In this document: positions 18,001-24,871 of the stretch, one piece after another | Position numbering within the stretch: position 1 is the first letter of the stretch | How the letters are laid out: every line of letters starts with the position of its first letter | Assembly: GCA_024234325.1 (NCBI GenBank) | Contig: JACKOJ010000006.1 | Location: 62,001-126,000 of the forward strand | Length of the DNA: 64,000 nt | From: Pseudomonadales bacterium | GTDB taxonomy: Bacteria > Pseudomonadota > Gammaproteobacteria > Pseudomonadales > Pseudohongiellaceae | Direction: 5' to 3' | Notes under the pieces: generated by a model | Seen by the model: the letters and a program-made list of their open reading frames with translations, nothing else | Told to the model about the DNA's origin: nothing | The model's database searches: none | Made by a program: the position numbers and the translations under genes

Positions 18001-20595
18001 GGCAAGACGATAACAACGACTGGCGCCGGCGCTCATGGCATTGTCGCTCAGAGCATCGGTGGCGGTGGTGGCACCTATACGGGCAGCTACATTACGGCAA
18101 CTGTTGGCAACAACGCGAATGCCAGCGGCAATGGCAGCACAGTCTCAATTGCCAACAGCGCGAACATCGCCATCGCGAACACGTCGACGATCGGCATTGC
18201 GGCGCAAAGCATTGGCGGTGGCGGTGGATTGGTCACCAACAACCTGTCCGGTGTCGGCATTCAGCAAGTAGGCGTGTCGATTCCGCAGAGTTCGTCGTCT
18301 GGCCCCAAGGGCAACGGCGATGCCGTCACGGTCATCAATAACGGCACCATCACCACAGCCAGTGGCAATGGCAACTCGATCGGCATTCTTGCACAGAGCA
18401 CCGGTGGCAGTGGCGGCTTTGGGCTAACCAACAACGTCAACGGCAGCACCAGTGGTTTGACCGGTGGCTTCGGCCAGGGCAGTGCCGGGAATGTCACCGT
18501 CACAAACCGAGGCGCGATCAACACCTCGGGGCATGGCATCGTCGCCGGCAGTATCGCCGGGAACAACGCAGCACCGGGCACCCTGACGGTTTCGACCACG
18601 GCGTCCATCACCGCGGGCGGCGACGGCATCGTGGTGGCGACTTCGGGTGCCGTACCCGGAGGAAGCGAGCTGGGACAGATCACGGTGAACGTAGGGGATG
18701 CGCATGGTTCCTCGCCAACGATTTCTGGCAATGACAGTGCAATCTACCTGCGCAGCGATCAGCTGAACGTGATCAACAACTGGGGCACGATTCAGTCACC
18801 CGGTTACGCTGTCTTTCTTGAAGGCGGTGGATCAACCCGAATCAACAACTTTGGCGGGACGATGGATGGTGCGTTCTATGGCACCTCGGTGATCACGAAC
18901 GAAGTAGGCGCGATTTTCAAAATCCAGCAGAACATCGTTCGCAATCAAACGACGGTGCCAGAGTTTCCCACACTGGGAACCCTGACCAACAAGGGCACCC
19001 TGGCGCCAACACCTGGCACAGTGACGCGACACATCTTCAATGGTGACTTCACTCAAACCAGCGAAGGCACGTTGCTCATCGATTTCGACCCCAAAATCTG
19101 GTATGAACAGCGCGAATCGACCTCCCCCTTCGACGAAGTGATTGTGAATGGCAACCTGTCCCTGCAGGGTAACCTGACCATCAATCTCCTGAACCCGCAC
19201 TACTTGGCGTCCAACGGTTCACTCAATGTGGATGTTGAACAGGCGGTTATCAGTTGGAATGATTCAGCAAGCCTCAACATTACCAATCAATCCCTGGTCC
19301 TGAAGTATGAGGGCAAGACCAACCCAGGCAATGGAACCCCTTTCTATTACCTGAGCTACACGCTTGATTATGATCCCGATGGCTTGAGTGACGTCGGCCC
19401 GAACTACTCGAAGGTGGGGCAGACGCTCAACACGCTGGCAACCGCAAATCGATTGTTCGATGAAGACGCGCCGACCTTGTACGACATCATCGATCAGACG
19501 TCCATATTAGGCATCGCCAACATTTACGATGAGCTGATGCCTTCCACGCGTGTGTCGGTCACGGCAGCGCATGGTTACACGTCCAATCAGCTGGCGGCCT
19601 CGATGTATCATCTGCAGAACAACGTCGGGATTGTCGAAAGTGGTGGCAGCACTCGCGATTTGGGCGCCTTCGGTCTGGGTTCCGATGTCATATTGCTGGC
19701 ATCGAACGAAAATGACCGCGACGCTCTCGAAGGCGTTGTCGGAACCCTGCCCATCAAATCCGTGCCACGGACAGCGGTGTGGTTTGCGCCACTTCGACTC
19801 GATGTCGATCAGATGGTAGATCATCAGGACACGAAGACGCGTCACTATGGCGGCACAATCGGCATTGACCACCAAGTCTCCGATGATCTGACGATAGGCG
19901 CGAGTTTCGGCTTCGGCAGTTCCAGCACTGATATGAACAACCTGCCGGTCAACGGCAATCATGAAAGCGTGACGGGCTCGGTGCATCTCGCGCGGCGCAT
20001 TGGCAGAAGCTACCTGTTGGGTGTTGCCTCGATTTCGGATCACGACTTCGAGAACCGACGCCTTCAGACCCTGGCGGGCAACTCCATCTCCCACCGAACT
20101 GAAAGTGGCGGCAGGTCCTATGCGGGCGCCATCGAATGGGGGCGATCCTACACCGTGGCATCGACCTATGTGCATCCGTATGCGCGCCTGACGGCGCATC
20201 GACTCGACATGGATGGCATGGCCGAAGACACAAGTTCGAGATTCGGCGTGCAAGTGAAAGAGAGTCGCAGCGAGTCCTACGTATCGGAGCTGGGCGTGCG
20301 TTTGGCTCGTCAGTTCGAGCTCGAGCGTGGATCTCTGTCCCCTTCTGTTTCATTGGCCTGGAAACATGAACTTAGCGACGGCACCACTGCACTATCCACC
20401 GGCTTCAATGCATCCGTGAATGAGTTCTACGATTACGAGTTTGCGCACGTTGTCGACGATAGAGCCTCTGGTGACGTGGGCTTTACCTACATCTCACCAG
20501 ACGAAAACAAATTCTTCTCGCTCAGGCTCCTGTTCGAGAATGGCAGTGACTACAATGCCCGAGGCATCGAGGGTCGGGTGCGACTGAAGTTCTAA
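12046..20595 (+). CDS. Giant glycine-rich repeat autotransporter (type Va)
   Basis: 2849 residues, starting at an ATG with AGGAG upstream. A signal peptide covers about 1-33 (…PATPPLRAQ). From about residue 225 to 2125 the passenger consists of about 30 repeats of roughly 60-80 residues. Each is built around a core such as GILAQSIGGGGGHGG, preceded by a turn like TSGNHS and followed by a variable segment. Residues about 2150-2500 form a beta-helix end with FNGDFTQTSEGTLLIDFDP. The last 275 residues, from RTAVWFAPLRLDV, are the outer-membrane beta-barrel, ending in a terminal phenylalanine. Such proteins are surface adhesins or biofilm factors; the ligand is unknown. The long frame is uninterrupted despite the repeats. 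A hairpin follows the stop. Confidence 0.93.
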   Translation: MRILRTALPSRPFEALSFFLVFTLPATPPLRAQDLDVKVEESDIRSQGLVDRMKLAPGLYPLPSELIGAQSEASWDDGPLQRFNIKLTDDGSGNVFGQTLGMTTGSSLSSGQTQASQPWYQPSDVVFGPLLGLSVSGTADGQSFNAPGAAGASTNVSLTNNVNVTNYLGTTTAQGPVYTLLKSPGIIAETIGGTNSGTIGGTAGTLTLTNNGNIYTGSAKSAGIIGHSLGGKGGSGKNGGNAGAVTITNNGDITTGGTFVTSGGQSIDTQGADSPGIMARSIGAYGGAGTTVCEGLFFLCFYGYGTDGGNGGNGEEVRVINSGTIKTGSAASQGILAQSIGGGGGNAGSGEGIVGVGGSAGQGGRAWIVGVDNTGDITAALSRGIQAQSISGGGGDGGTASGLVSVGGQAGIGGGTFNVDVSNTGNINSFENAILAQTIAGGGGVGGSTKGIGTIGGSGGSGGTAGSILVANSGNLKVSAAHQSAIHAQSIGGGGGHGGAAISAAPILTLAVGGSGSNGGHSSSVQVSNSGNIETGAQANFAHGIFAHSVGGGGGSGGKSYAASVTVGAPAISVSVGGTGGVGGNGAAVTVGNCLQNSDLGVCDTSSNNFGLATAKSDLGLTGGRITTHGDHSSAILAQSVGGGGGAGGSSVSVSAAGAAPEVPDPAPVTLAIASGGSGGSAGNGDDVTVVSRSSAASFSAARPNSSSADIVTSGNFSAGIQAQSIGGGGGSAGSSISDAGGFSLYSFSSAGGLPPGSFGWRYAGDGGGAGNTSADVTIDSNSTILTSGNHSYGILAQSVGGGGGSGGHNLSGSLALEGSAALSFGSDGGVGAAAGNVTLRSLALSDASGSTANNNLYGIQTTGDHADAILAQSVGGGGGSGGTSVAGSIGGTIGIGASLGSTGGAGATGGTVQLRNELSVSTTGNHSKGLVAQSIGGGGGNAGISISAVASAGKSVSLSGGVSKLQFGAVPGALANNGGSGGTGNDVTIESAADVATSGTFSTGVVAQSIGGGGGHGGFTGAFGVSAEPAISASLGSAGGTGKTGGEVTVLHKLGNILTTGAHSNGILAHSVGGGGGAGGMAISAAASGGFALGYNIGGNGGDGGNGNNVNVTTAASTSSIRATGEMSSAISAQSIGGGGGNGAVSVSLAAGEFAIAYADVPKFKIGNQGGAGGTGGNVGVHTQASLTSNEAPGLLAQSIGGGGGRGGSKVTGDFSFDPKTGVDISLGASGVSGAAGASAGSVTVDGTVTASSNGFIAAGSTRALGGITTSGNHAAGVLAQSVGGGGGTGGWSFAARVKAIESGEALPASAISMGGQGGIGGNSAAVTVSDITTVSTNGVSAPGIFAQSVGGGGGHGGFSLALSASTANSKIGIGALSFSMGGEGGQGATADGVTVNTNANSRVTTSGDLSAGIVAQSIGGGGGHGGSSIAISGGAFSSSAAISIGGAGGAGGNSTGNVTLTNNGAVTTGSAATSNDAPALLAQSLGGGGGNAGFSISTDLSVSSGDASDKPKNDFGISASIGGSGGSGGSASATTVTSSGPLSTNGAHSSGIVAQSIAGGGGNGGFSVSAAGGMAANQLSLSAGGSGGAGGNASTVTVTNAGNISAAGNHAYGISAQSISGGGGNAGFSVAGDVSFGAKDGKSASVSLGGSGGSGGAAGNVNVNSDGSISTSGSHASAISAQSISGGGGFAGFSIAGSLNFSSNFNANLAIGGSGGSGGSVGAVNVQLNEKSGARVGTIKTSGNDSHGIHAQSIAGGGGSGGFAVGKGLKGGGLLSFGIGGSGGTGETSGQVIVSDQSLSIATTGHRSAGILAQSVSGGGGFGSVAGLEGLSFQSVSHYLGLTDAGGSAGAAGAVTVGTSSAISTQGDGAMGVVAQSISGGGGLSIVQGDLQTNSGVTMGLGARQTLNADGQNADAVSVTLTENASVSTRGSQATAVIAQSIGAGGGWASMTAAGGDTVAVTGGASGVARGSGGAVTVDVLGTGKTITTTGAGAHGIVAQSIGGGGGTYTGSYITATVGNNANASGNGSTVSIANSANIAIANTSTIGIAAQSIGGGGGLVTNNLSGVGIQQVGVSIPQSSSSGPKGNGDAVTVINNGTITTASGNGNSIGILAQSTGGSGGFGLTNNVNGSTSGLTGGFGQGSAGNVTVTNRGAINTSGHGIVAGSIAGNNAAPGTLTVSTTASITAGGDGIVVATSGAVPGGSELGQITVNVGDAHGSSPTISGNDSAIYLRSDQLNVINNWGTIQSPGYAVFLEGGGSTRINNFGGTMDGAFYGTSVITNEVGAIFKIQQNIVRNQTTVPEFPTLGTLTNKGTLAPTPGTVTRHIFNGDFTQTSEGTLLIDFDPKIWYEQRESTSPFDEVIVNGNLSLQGNLTINLLNPHYLASNGSLNVDVEQAVISWNDSASLNITNQSLVLKYEGKTNPGNGTPFYYLSYTLDYDPDGLSDVGPNYSKVGQTLNTLATANRLFDEDAPTLYDIIDQTSILGIANIYDELMPSTRVSVTAAHGYTSNQLAASMYHLQNNVGIVESGGSTRDLGAFGLGSDVILLASNENDRDALEGVVGTLPIKSVPRTAVWFAPLRLDVDQMVDHQDTKTRHYGGTIGIDHQVSDDLTIGASFGFGSSSTDMNNLPVNGNHESVTGSVHLARRIGRSYLLGVASISDHDFENRRLQTLAGNSISHRTESGGRSYAGAIEWGRSYTVASTYVHPYARLTAHRLDMDGMAEDTSSRFGVQVKESRSESYVSELGVRLARQFELERGSLSPSVSLAWKHELSDGTTALSTGFNASVNEFYDYEFAHVVDDRASGDVGFTYISPDENKFFSLRLLFENGSDYNARGIEGRVRLKF
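12700..18440 (+). repeat. Array of about 30 coding repeats with AQSIGGGGG cores
   Basis: This is the DNA encoding the passenger repeats. By eye I count about 30 cores of the pattern (A/G)(I/V/L)xAQS(I/V)(G/S)GGGG. The first (GIIGHSLGGKGG, GIMARSIGAYGG) and the last (GILAQSTGGSGG) are the most diverged; the central ones are most alike. The codons for the glycine runs vary, so the DNA is less repetitive than the protein. Confidence 0.85.
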
Positions 20596-20614
20596 CCCGG
20601 TAGGAAAATCCGAT

Positions 20615-20645
20615 GAAGAGCACCCGTTGGAGAGGGGTGCTCTTC
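20615..20645. terminator. Hairpin between autotransporter and dusC
   Basis: GAAGAGCACCC and GGGTGCTCTTC form an 11-bp perfect stem with a nine-base loop. No U-run follows on either strand, so it may be a weak or bidirectional terminator between convergent genes. Confidence 0.6.
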
Positions 20646-20677
20646 ACGGTGCACTTGATGAATTTTTGCCACGGACT

Positions 20678-21616
20678 CTAACGCATATTTTCCGCTAGCA
20701 ACGCATCCAGCCCCGCCACACTCTTCTCTTCCCGAACAAGCCGCCACAAGGCCTCAGCCTCCGGGTGGCTCTGCCGCAGATAGTTGATCCACTGCTTCAT
20801 GCGCCCTACACGGTCCTTATGGAGATGGCGTGCGTTGATCTCTGTCCAGAAGTGCTGCAGCAGCGGAATGATACGCGCCCACTGCGAGGCGTCCGCGTGA
20901 TTCACACGAATCTGCTGCGCCAGGAAGGGCCAGCGCACGGCGCCTCGTCCCAGCATCACGTCGGGCGTGCCTGCAATCTCCACGCAGCGGTGGTAATCGG
21001 CAACAGAACAGATGTCCCCATTGGCAATCAGCGGAATGCGGAGGTGGCGCCGGATTTCTCCCAATGCCTCCCAATGCGCGGGCGGTGCATATCCCTGAAG
21101 GCGGGTGCGGGCATGCACGGTCAGTTCGGTTGCGCCTGCGGATTCGACGGCAGATGCGTTGTCCAGCATCAGAGAGGTGTCTGCGTAGCCCAGGCGCATC
21201 TTGGCCGACACCACGACATCACCCGGCACGGCCTCGCGCACCGCTCGCACCACGCGGTAGAGACTTTCGGGCTCCTTGAGCATGACGGCCCCGCCCTGAC
21301 GACGGTTGACCGTTCGGCTGGGGCAGCCGAAGTTGATGTCCACGCCGTAGGAGCCCAATTCCACTGCCCGTACGGCGTTCGCGGCCATGGCTTCAGGATC
21401 ACTGCCCAGCAATTGCACCCGCACCGGCACGCCGGATTCGGTTCGGCCCTGCTGCAGCAACTCCGGACACAGCTTGTAGAAGACGCTGCGGGGGTAGAGC
21501 CGATCCACCACGCGCAGGAACTCGGACACCACCCAGTCAAACCCGCCCTGGGCGGTGATCAGGCGGCGCAGGTGCACGTCGGCAAGGCCTTCCATTGGGG
21601 CTAGAACTATTCGCAT
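20678..21616 (-). CDS. dusC: tRNA-dihydrouridine(16) synthase DusC
   Basis: 312 residues, the normal DusC length. The flavin-binding start APMEGLADVHLR, the segment VDINFGCPSRTVNRRQGGA with the catalytic cysteine, VSAKMRLGY and LTVHARTRLQGY are all present. The C-terminus carries the helical tRNA-binding domain. The enzyme reduces uridine to dihydrouridine in the D-loop of tRNA with FMN and NADPH, in the cytoplasm. It is a single gene convergent with the autotransporter. DusC rather than DusA/B is favoured by the APMEG opening and by length. Confidence 0.93.
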   Translation of the reverse strand: MRIVLAPMEGLADVHLRRLITAQGGFDWVVSEFLRVVDRLYPRSVFYKLCPELLQQGRTESGVPVRVQLLGSDPEAMAANAVRAVELGSYGVDINFGCPSRTVNRRQGGAVMLKEPESLYRVVRAVREAVPGDVVVSAKMRLGYADTSLMLDNASAVESAGATELTVHARTRLQGYAPPAHWEALGEIRRHLRIPLIANGDICSVADYHRCVEIAGTPDVMLGRGAVRWPFLAQQIRVNHADASQWARIIPLLQHFWTEINARHLHKDRVGRMKQWINYLRQSHPEAEALWRLVREEKSVAGLDALLAENMR

Positions 21617-21763
21617 GGCGCGTATGATCCGGGGATTCGGCCTGGAAGTACAGACGCACCCGGATTGCCCTTGTCCCTGCCTTGCAAACCGCTATATGCT
21701 CGGGGGCAGTCCATTCCCAATCACCCTTACATTCAGGAACCCACCCCTGACGGGAACCGCTCT

Positions 21764-23524
21764 ATGAAACCTCATGCCCTGCTCCTCGGCCTTGTCTTTG
21801 TTGCCGCCTGCTCCAAACCCGCCCCCACGCCCACCGCTCCAGAACCCGTTGTGGAGGCGACGCCCGCAAGTGTTCCCGATGACGGCTGGCAGTTTGGCTA
21901 TATGGCCGCCGTCGCCAACCCCTATGCCACGGAAGCGGCTGCCGAGATGCTGGCCCAGGGCGGGCACGCCGTGGATGCTGCCATCGCTGCCCACGCGGTG
22001 CTGGGCCTGGTGGAACCGGAAAGCTCGGGCCTTGGCGGTGGCGGTTTCATGGTGGTGTATGAGGAAGACAGCAAGCAGGTGCGTTTCCTCGACGGGCGCG
22101 AGGCCGCTCCCATGGGCGCCACTGCCGATATGTTCATGCGGGAAAACAGGGAGATGAACTTTCTCGACGCCTGGCAGAGTGGCAAGGCGGTGGGTGTGCC
22201 CGGTGCTGTCGCCCTGTACAAGCTGGCGCACGACCGCTTTGGCACGCTGCCCTGGGCCACGCTGTTTGAGCCTGCCATACGCCTCGCCACGAACGGTTTT
22301 GAGGTGTCGCAGAAAATGGCCGGTATGCTGCCGCAACTGGCGCAGATCTCTCGCCTGGACGAGACACCCGGCGCTGCTGAGTATTTCTACCCCAATGGTC
22401 AGCCCCTGCAGGCGGGTGCCGTGCTGCGCAATCCCGAGTACGCCCACACATTGCAGCGCATCGCAGAAGAAGGCCCCTCCGCGTTCTACAGCGGAGAAAT
22501 TGCGGAGGCGATCGCCCGAGCTGCGCGGGCAGAGCCCGACGGTGGCAGCATGACAGTGGACGACATTACCGCCTACAAGGCCGTGGAGCGCGACGCCATC
22601 TGCGGCCCCTGGCGCAACCTGAATATCTGCTCCGCCACGCCACCCTCCTCCGGTGCCATGCAGATCATGGTCGCCAATCTTTACGATCATTTGGTCCCGG
22701 AAAACGCTAGTCGTGAGCAGCAGGTCACGGCGTTTGTGGACGCCCAGCGACTTGCCTACGCAGACCGGGACTATTACTTCGGCGACCCAGACCGCATTCG
22801 CGTGCCGGTGGAACAACTGCTGGACCCGCGCTATCTGGAATGGCGCGGCATGCACCCTGCAGCACCCGATGCCACCCCGCAGGCGGGCGACCCGAGTGCC
22901 GTGCTTGGCGGCGACAGCGCGGCGGTGTGGGGGCCAGACCGCACGGCGGAACCGGCAGGCACCACGCACTTCTCCATCGTGGATAACGACGGCAATGCCG
23001 TGTCCATCACGATGACTGTGGAATCTCCCTTCGGTTCCTCACGCTGGGTGGGTGGCTTTCTGCTCAACAATGAAATGACGGATTTCGACCGCGCCTACAA
23101 CGCCAGCGCCCCCGAACCCGCGAACATGATTCGCCCCGGCGCACGCCCGCGTTCTTCCATGTCGCCCACCATTATTCTGGACGAGGATAACGATCTTTAC
23201 ATGGTCACCGGCTCGCCCGGCGGCAACTCCATTCCTGCCTACACCGCCAAGACCATCCTGGGCATTGTGGACTGGGGCATGAGTGTGCAGGAGTCCGTGG
23301 ACTTTCCCAACATCATCGCCAGAGGCGACACCGTGCGCGTCGAGATCGGCCGCGAGCCAGGGCAGGCCATGTCCGACAGTCTGAAAGCGGAAGGCTACAA
23401 GGTGCAGGAAGTGGATGGCGAAAACTCCGGCCTGCATGTCATTCTGGTGACGGAGGACGGACTGATCGGCGCGGCGGACCCGCGACGTGAGGGGACGGTG
23501 ATGAGTGGGAAGGTCATGCAGTAG
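21764..23524 (+). CDS. ggt: Gamma-glutamyltransferase, predicted lipoprotein
   Basis: 586 residues from the ATG at 21764. The lipobox VAAC, with Cys at about residue 17, follows a short hydrophobic stretch, so the protein should be lipid-anchored rather than freely periplasmic. The N-terminal half has GGNAVDAAIAA-like GGHAVDAAIAAH and SSGLGGGGFMV. Self-cleavage is predicted before the threonine at about 400 in GTTHFSIVDNDGNAVS, which becomes the N-terminal nucleophile of the small subunit. The family cleaves gamma-glutamyl bonds of glutathione. An in-frame upstream ATG at 21665 would hide the signal sequence and is not favoured. The ribosome site is weak (GGGAA). Confidence 0.92.
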   Translation: MKPHALLLGLVFVAACSKPAPTPTAPEPVVEATPASVPDDGWQFGYMAAVANPYATEAAAEMLAQGGHAVDAAIAAHAVLGLVEPESSGLGGGGFMVVYEEDSKQVRFLDGREAAPMGATADMFMRENREMNFLDAWQSGKAVGVPGAVALYKLAHDRFGTLPWATLFEPAIRLATNGFEVSQKMAGMLPQLAQISRLDETPGAAEYFYPNGQPLQAGAVLRNPEYAHTLQRIAEEGPSAFYSGEIAEAIARAARAEPDGGSMTVDDITAYKAVERDAICGPWRNLNICSATPPSSGAMQIMVANLYDHLVPENASREQQVTAFVDAQRLAYADRDYYFGDPDRIRVPVEQLLDPRYLEWRGMHPAAPDATPQAGDPSAVLGGDSAAVWGPDRTAEPAGTTHFSIVDNDGNAVSITMTVESPFGSSRWVGGFLLNNEMTDFDRAYNASAPEPANMIRPGARPRSSMSPTIILDEDNDLYMVTGSPGGNSIPAYTAKTILGIVDWGMSVQESVDFPNIIARGDTVRVEIGREPGQAMSDSLKAEGYKVQEVDGENSGLHVILVTEDGLIGAADPRREGTVMSGKVMQ

Positions 23525-23532
23525 AGTGGATC

Positions 23533-23588
23533 AAGGGGTGAGGTTCCTCGATTTCTGGAATTGCGGAAATCAAGGCACCTGACCCCAT
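23533..23588. repeat. GGGGTCAG-family palindrome, diverged copy
   Basis: Left arm AAGGGGTGAGGTTCCTCGAT and right arm ATCAAGGCACCTGACCCC pair imperfectly around a loop of about 16 bases. It lies between convergent genes (gamma-glutamyltransferase and PepSY protein). Confidence 0.7.
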
Positions 23589-23618
23589 GGTTGGAAATGC
23601 GGGCAGCCCATCCATGGG

Positions 23619-24797
23619 CTAGTCAGTCACGGCCTCCAAATCAGCCGACTGCTGCTTCACCCTTGCTCGTTTCAGGCGCGCCTGCCAGGACACGAATCGG
23701 CGCCATGCCAGCGCGAACCCTGTCCACACCATCAGCACCCCGGCGAAGGATGCCAGCCCTGCAATGGTCTGCCCAATCAAACCCAGTGCTTCGCCCGTAT
23801 GCAGGAAGCGCACCCAGGAGCGGGCCTGACGACCGGCGCTCTGGCTGCTGAAAGGCGCCAGCTCTACAATTTCTCCACTGTAGGCATTCAGGGTCATGGC
23901 ATGACGCTTCTGCGGTTGCCCGCCATCGCCTTCATCAATACTGACACTGCGCAGGGCAGAGGCTTCTGCGGGAAGGTTGATGCTCAGAGTTCGCCATGCC
24001 GGGTGCTGCATGGCAGCGGTTTGCAGCAAATCGTCCATGGGCACCAAGGACGCGCCTGCGGGAATCTCCGGCTCACTCACCGTCTCGGCAGGTGCCCCAC
24101 GGCCTCGCACGGGAGGTTCTTCCCCGGCAAGCTGATACACCAGGTTGTTCGCCCAGGGGTAATAGAACACGGTGGCGGTCGCCACGATTACGGCCAGCGG
24201 AATGGCCGCCCAGAAACCGAACACATGGTGCCAGTTGAAGTCACGCGCCTGCCCGGATTTGGCGTTGGGATGGAACCACAGGCGCATGCGCATGGTGCTC
24301 CAGCGATACACGGCAGGCAGCCAAAGATACAGGCCGCTGACAATCAGGAACAGGAACATCAGATTGCTGGCGCCGGTGATCATGCGGGCATTGTCGCGTC
24401 CCTCACCGCTCACGTTGAACCAGCGATGCCAGCCTCTCACGGCCGACAGAAAGGCACCCAGGCTCTCGCTGTGCGGTGTGTAAATCTCCGCCGTATAGGG
24501 ATTGAGGTAACGCGTACCGCTGCGTCCCGCAGACAGCACCGCCGGTGCCGCCGGGTCGGCCGACATCACTAGGCTTTGGGGAGTAAAGCTGCCGTCCGCC
24601 GTGGCCGCAGCCACCAGAGCTTCCGCACTCAGGCGGGTCTGCCCGGCTTCCGGTTCGGCATAGTAGGCCCGGTCTTCCAGTGCCAGCATTTGCCGTTCAT
24701 AAGTCAGAATGACGCCGGTCACCGACATCATTAACACCACCAGCCCGGCCACAACACCGCTGACCAGGTGCGTCCAGAAGATTGCCTTTCTAAACAT
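23619..24797 (-). CDS. PepSY-associated membrane protein, Fur-controlled
   Basis: 392 residues with the PepSY_TM layout. The first membrane helix has the family opening FWTHLVSGVVAGLVVLMMSVTGVILTY in pieces (HLVSGVVAG, MMSVTGVILTYER). Further helices are near MITGASNLMFLFLIVSGLYLWL, FGFWAAIPLAVIVATATVF and IAGLASFAGVLMVWTGFALAW. PepSY folds fill the periplasmic loops. Relatives (PiuB-like) sit in iron-uptake loci and are thought to help ferric-siderophore reduction or handling. A Fur-box-like sequence lies 34-52 bases upstream of the start, which supports iron repression. No siderophore receptor is next to it. Confidence 0.88.
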   Translation of the reverse strand: MFRKAIFWTHLVSGVVAGLVVLMMSVTGVILTYERQMLALEDRAYYAEPEAGQTRLSAEALVAAATADGSFTPQSLVMSADPAAPAVLSAGRSGTRYLNPYTAEIYTPHSESLGAFLSAVRGWHRWFNVSGEGRDNARMITGASNLMFLFLIVSGLYLWLPAVYRWSTMRMRLWFHPNAKSGQARDFNWHHVFGFWAAIPLAVIVATATVFYYPWANNLVYQLAGEEPPVRGRGAPAETVSEPEIPAGASLVPMDDLLQTAAMQHPAWRTLSINLPAEASALRSVSIDEGDGGQPQKRHAMTLNAYSGEIVELAPFSSQSAGRQARSWVRFLHTGEALGLIGQTIAGLASFAGVLMVWTGFALAWRRFVSWQARLKRARVKQQSADLEAVTD

Positions 24798-24830
24798 GTA
24801 AGTTGATCCTTGTTATCAAGCGCATTACCT

Positions 24831-24849
24831 AATGATAATCATTCTTATT
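24831..24849. promoter_or_regulatory. Fur box upstream of the PepSY gene
   Basis: AATGATAATCATTCTTAT fits the 19-bp Fur consensus GATAATGATAATCATTATC well in its left and central part. It sits upstream of the minus-strand PepSY gene start at 24797. Repression under iron sufficiency is the expected effect. Confidence 0.75.
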
Positions 24850-24871
24850 TGCTTTAACAAGGCCAAACCTG

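Noticed and set aside
12700..18440. Repeat array as a possible CRISPR
   Set aside because: The repeats are of unequal length, in frame, and encode protein; no spacer/repeat alternation of constant size is present.
12687..20369. Long antisense frames opposite the autotransporter, rich in Pro/Ala/Arg
   Set aside because: They are mirror products of the GC-rich glycine repeats (PPPPPTLWA is the reverse of the GGGGG core). They have no ribosome sites and no family similarity.
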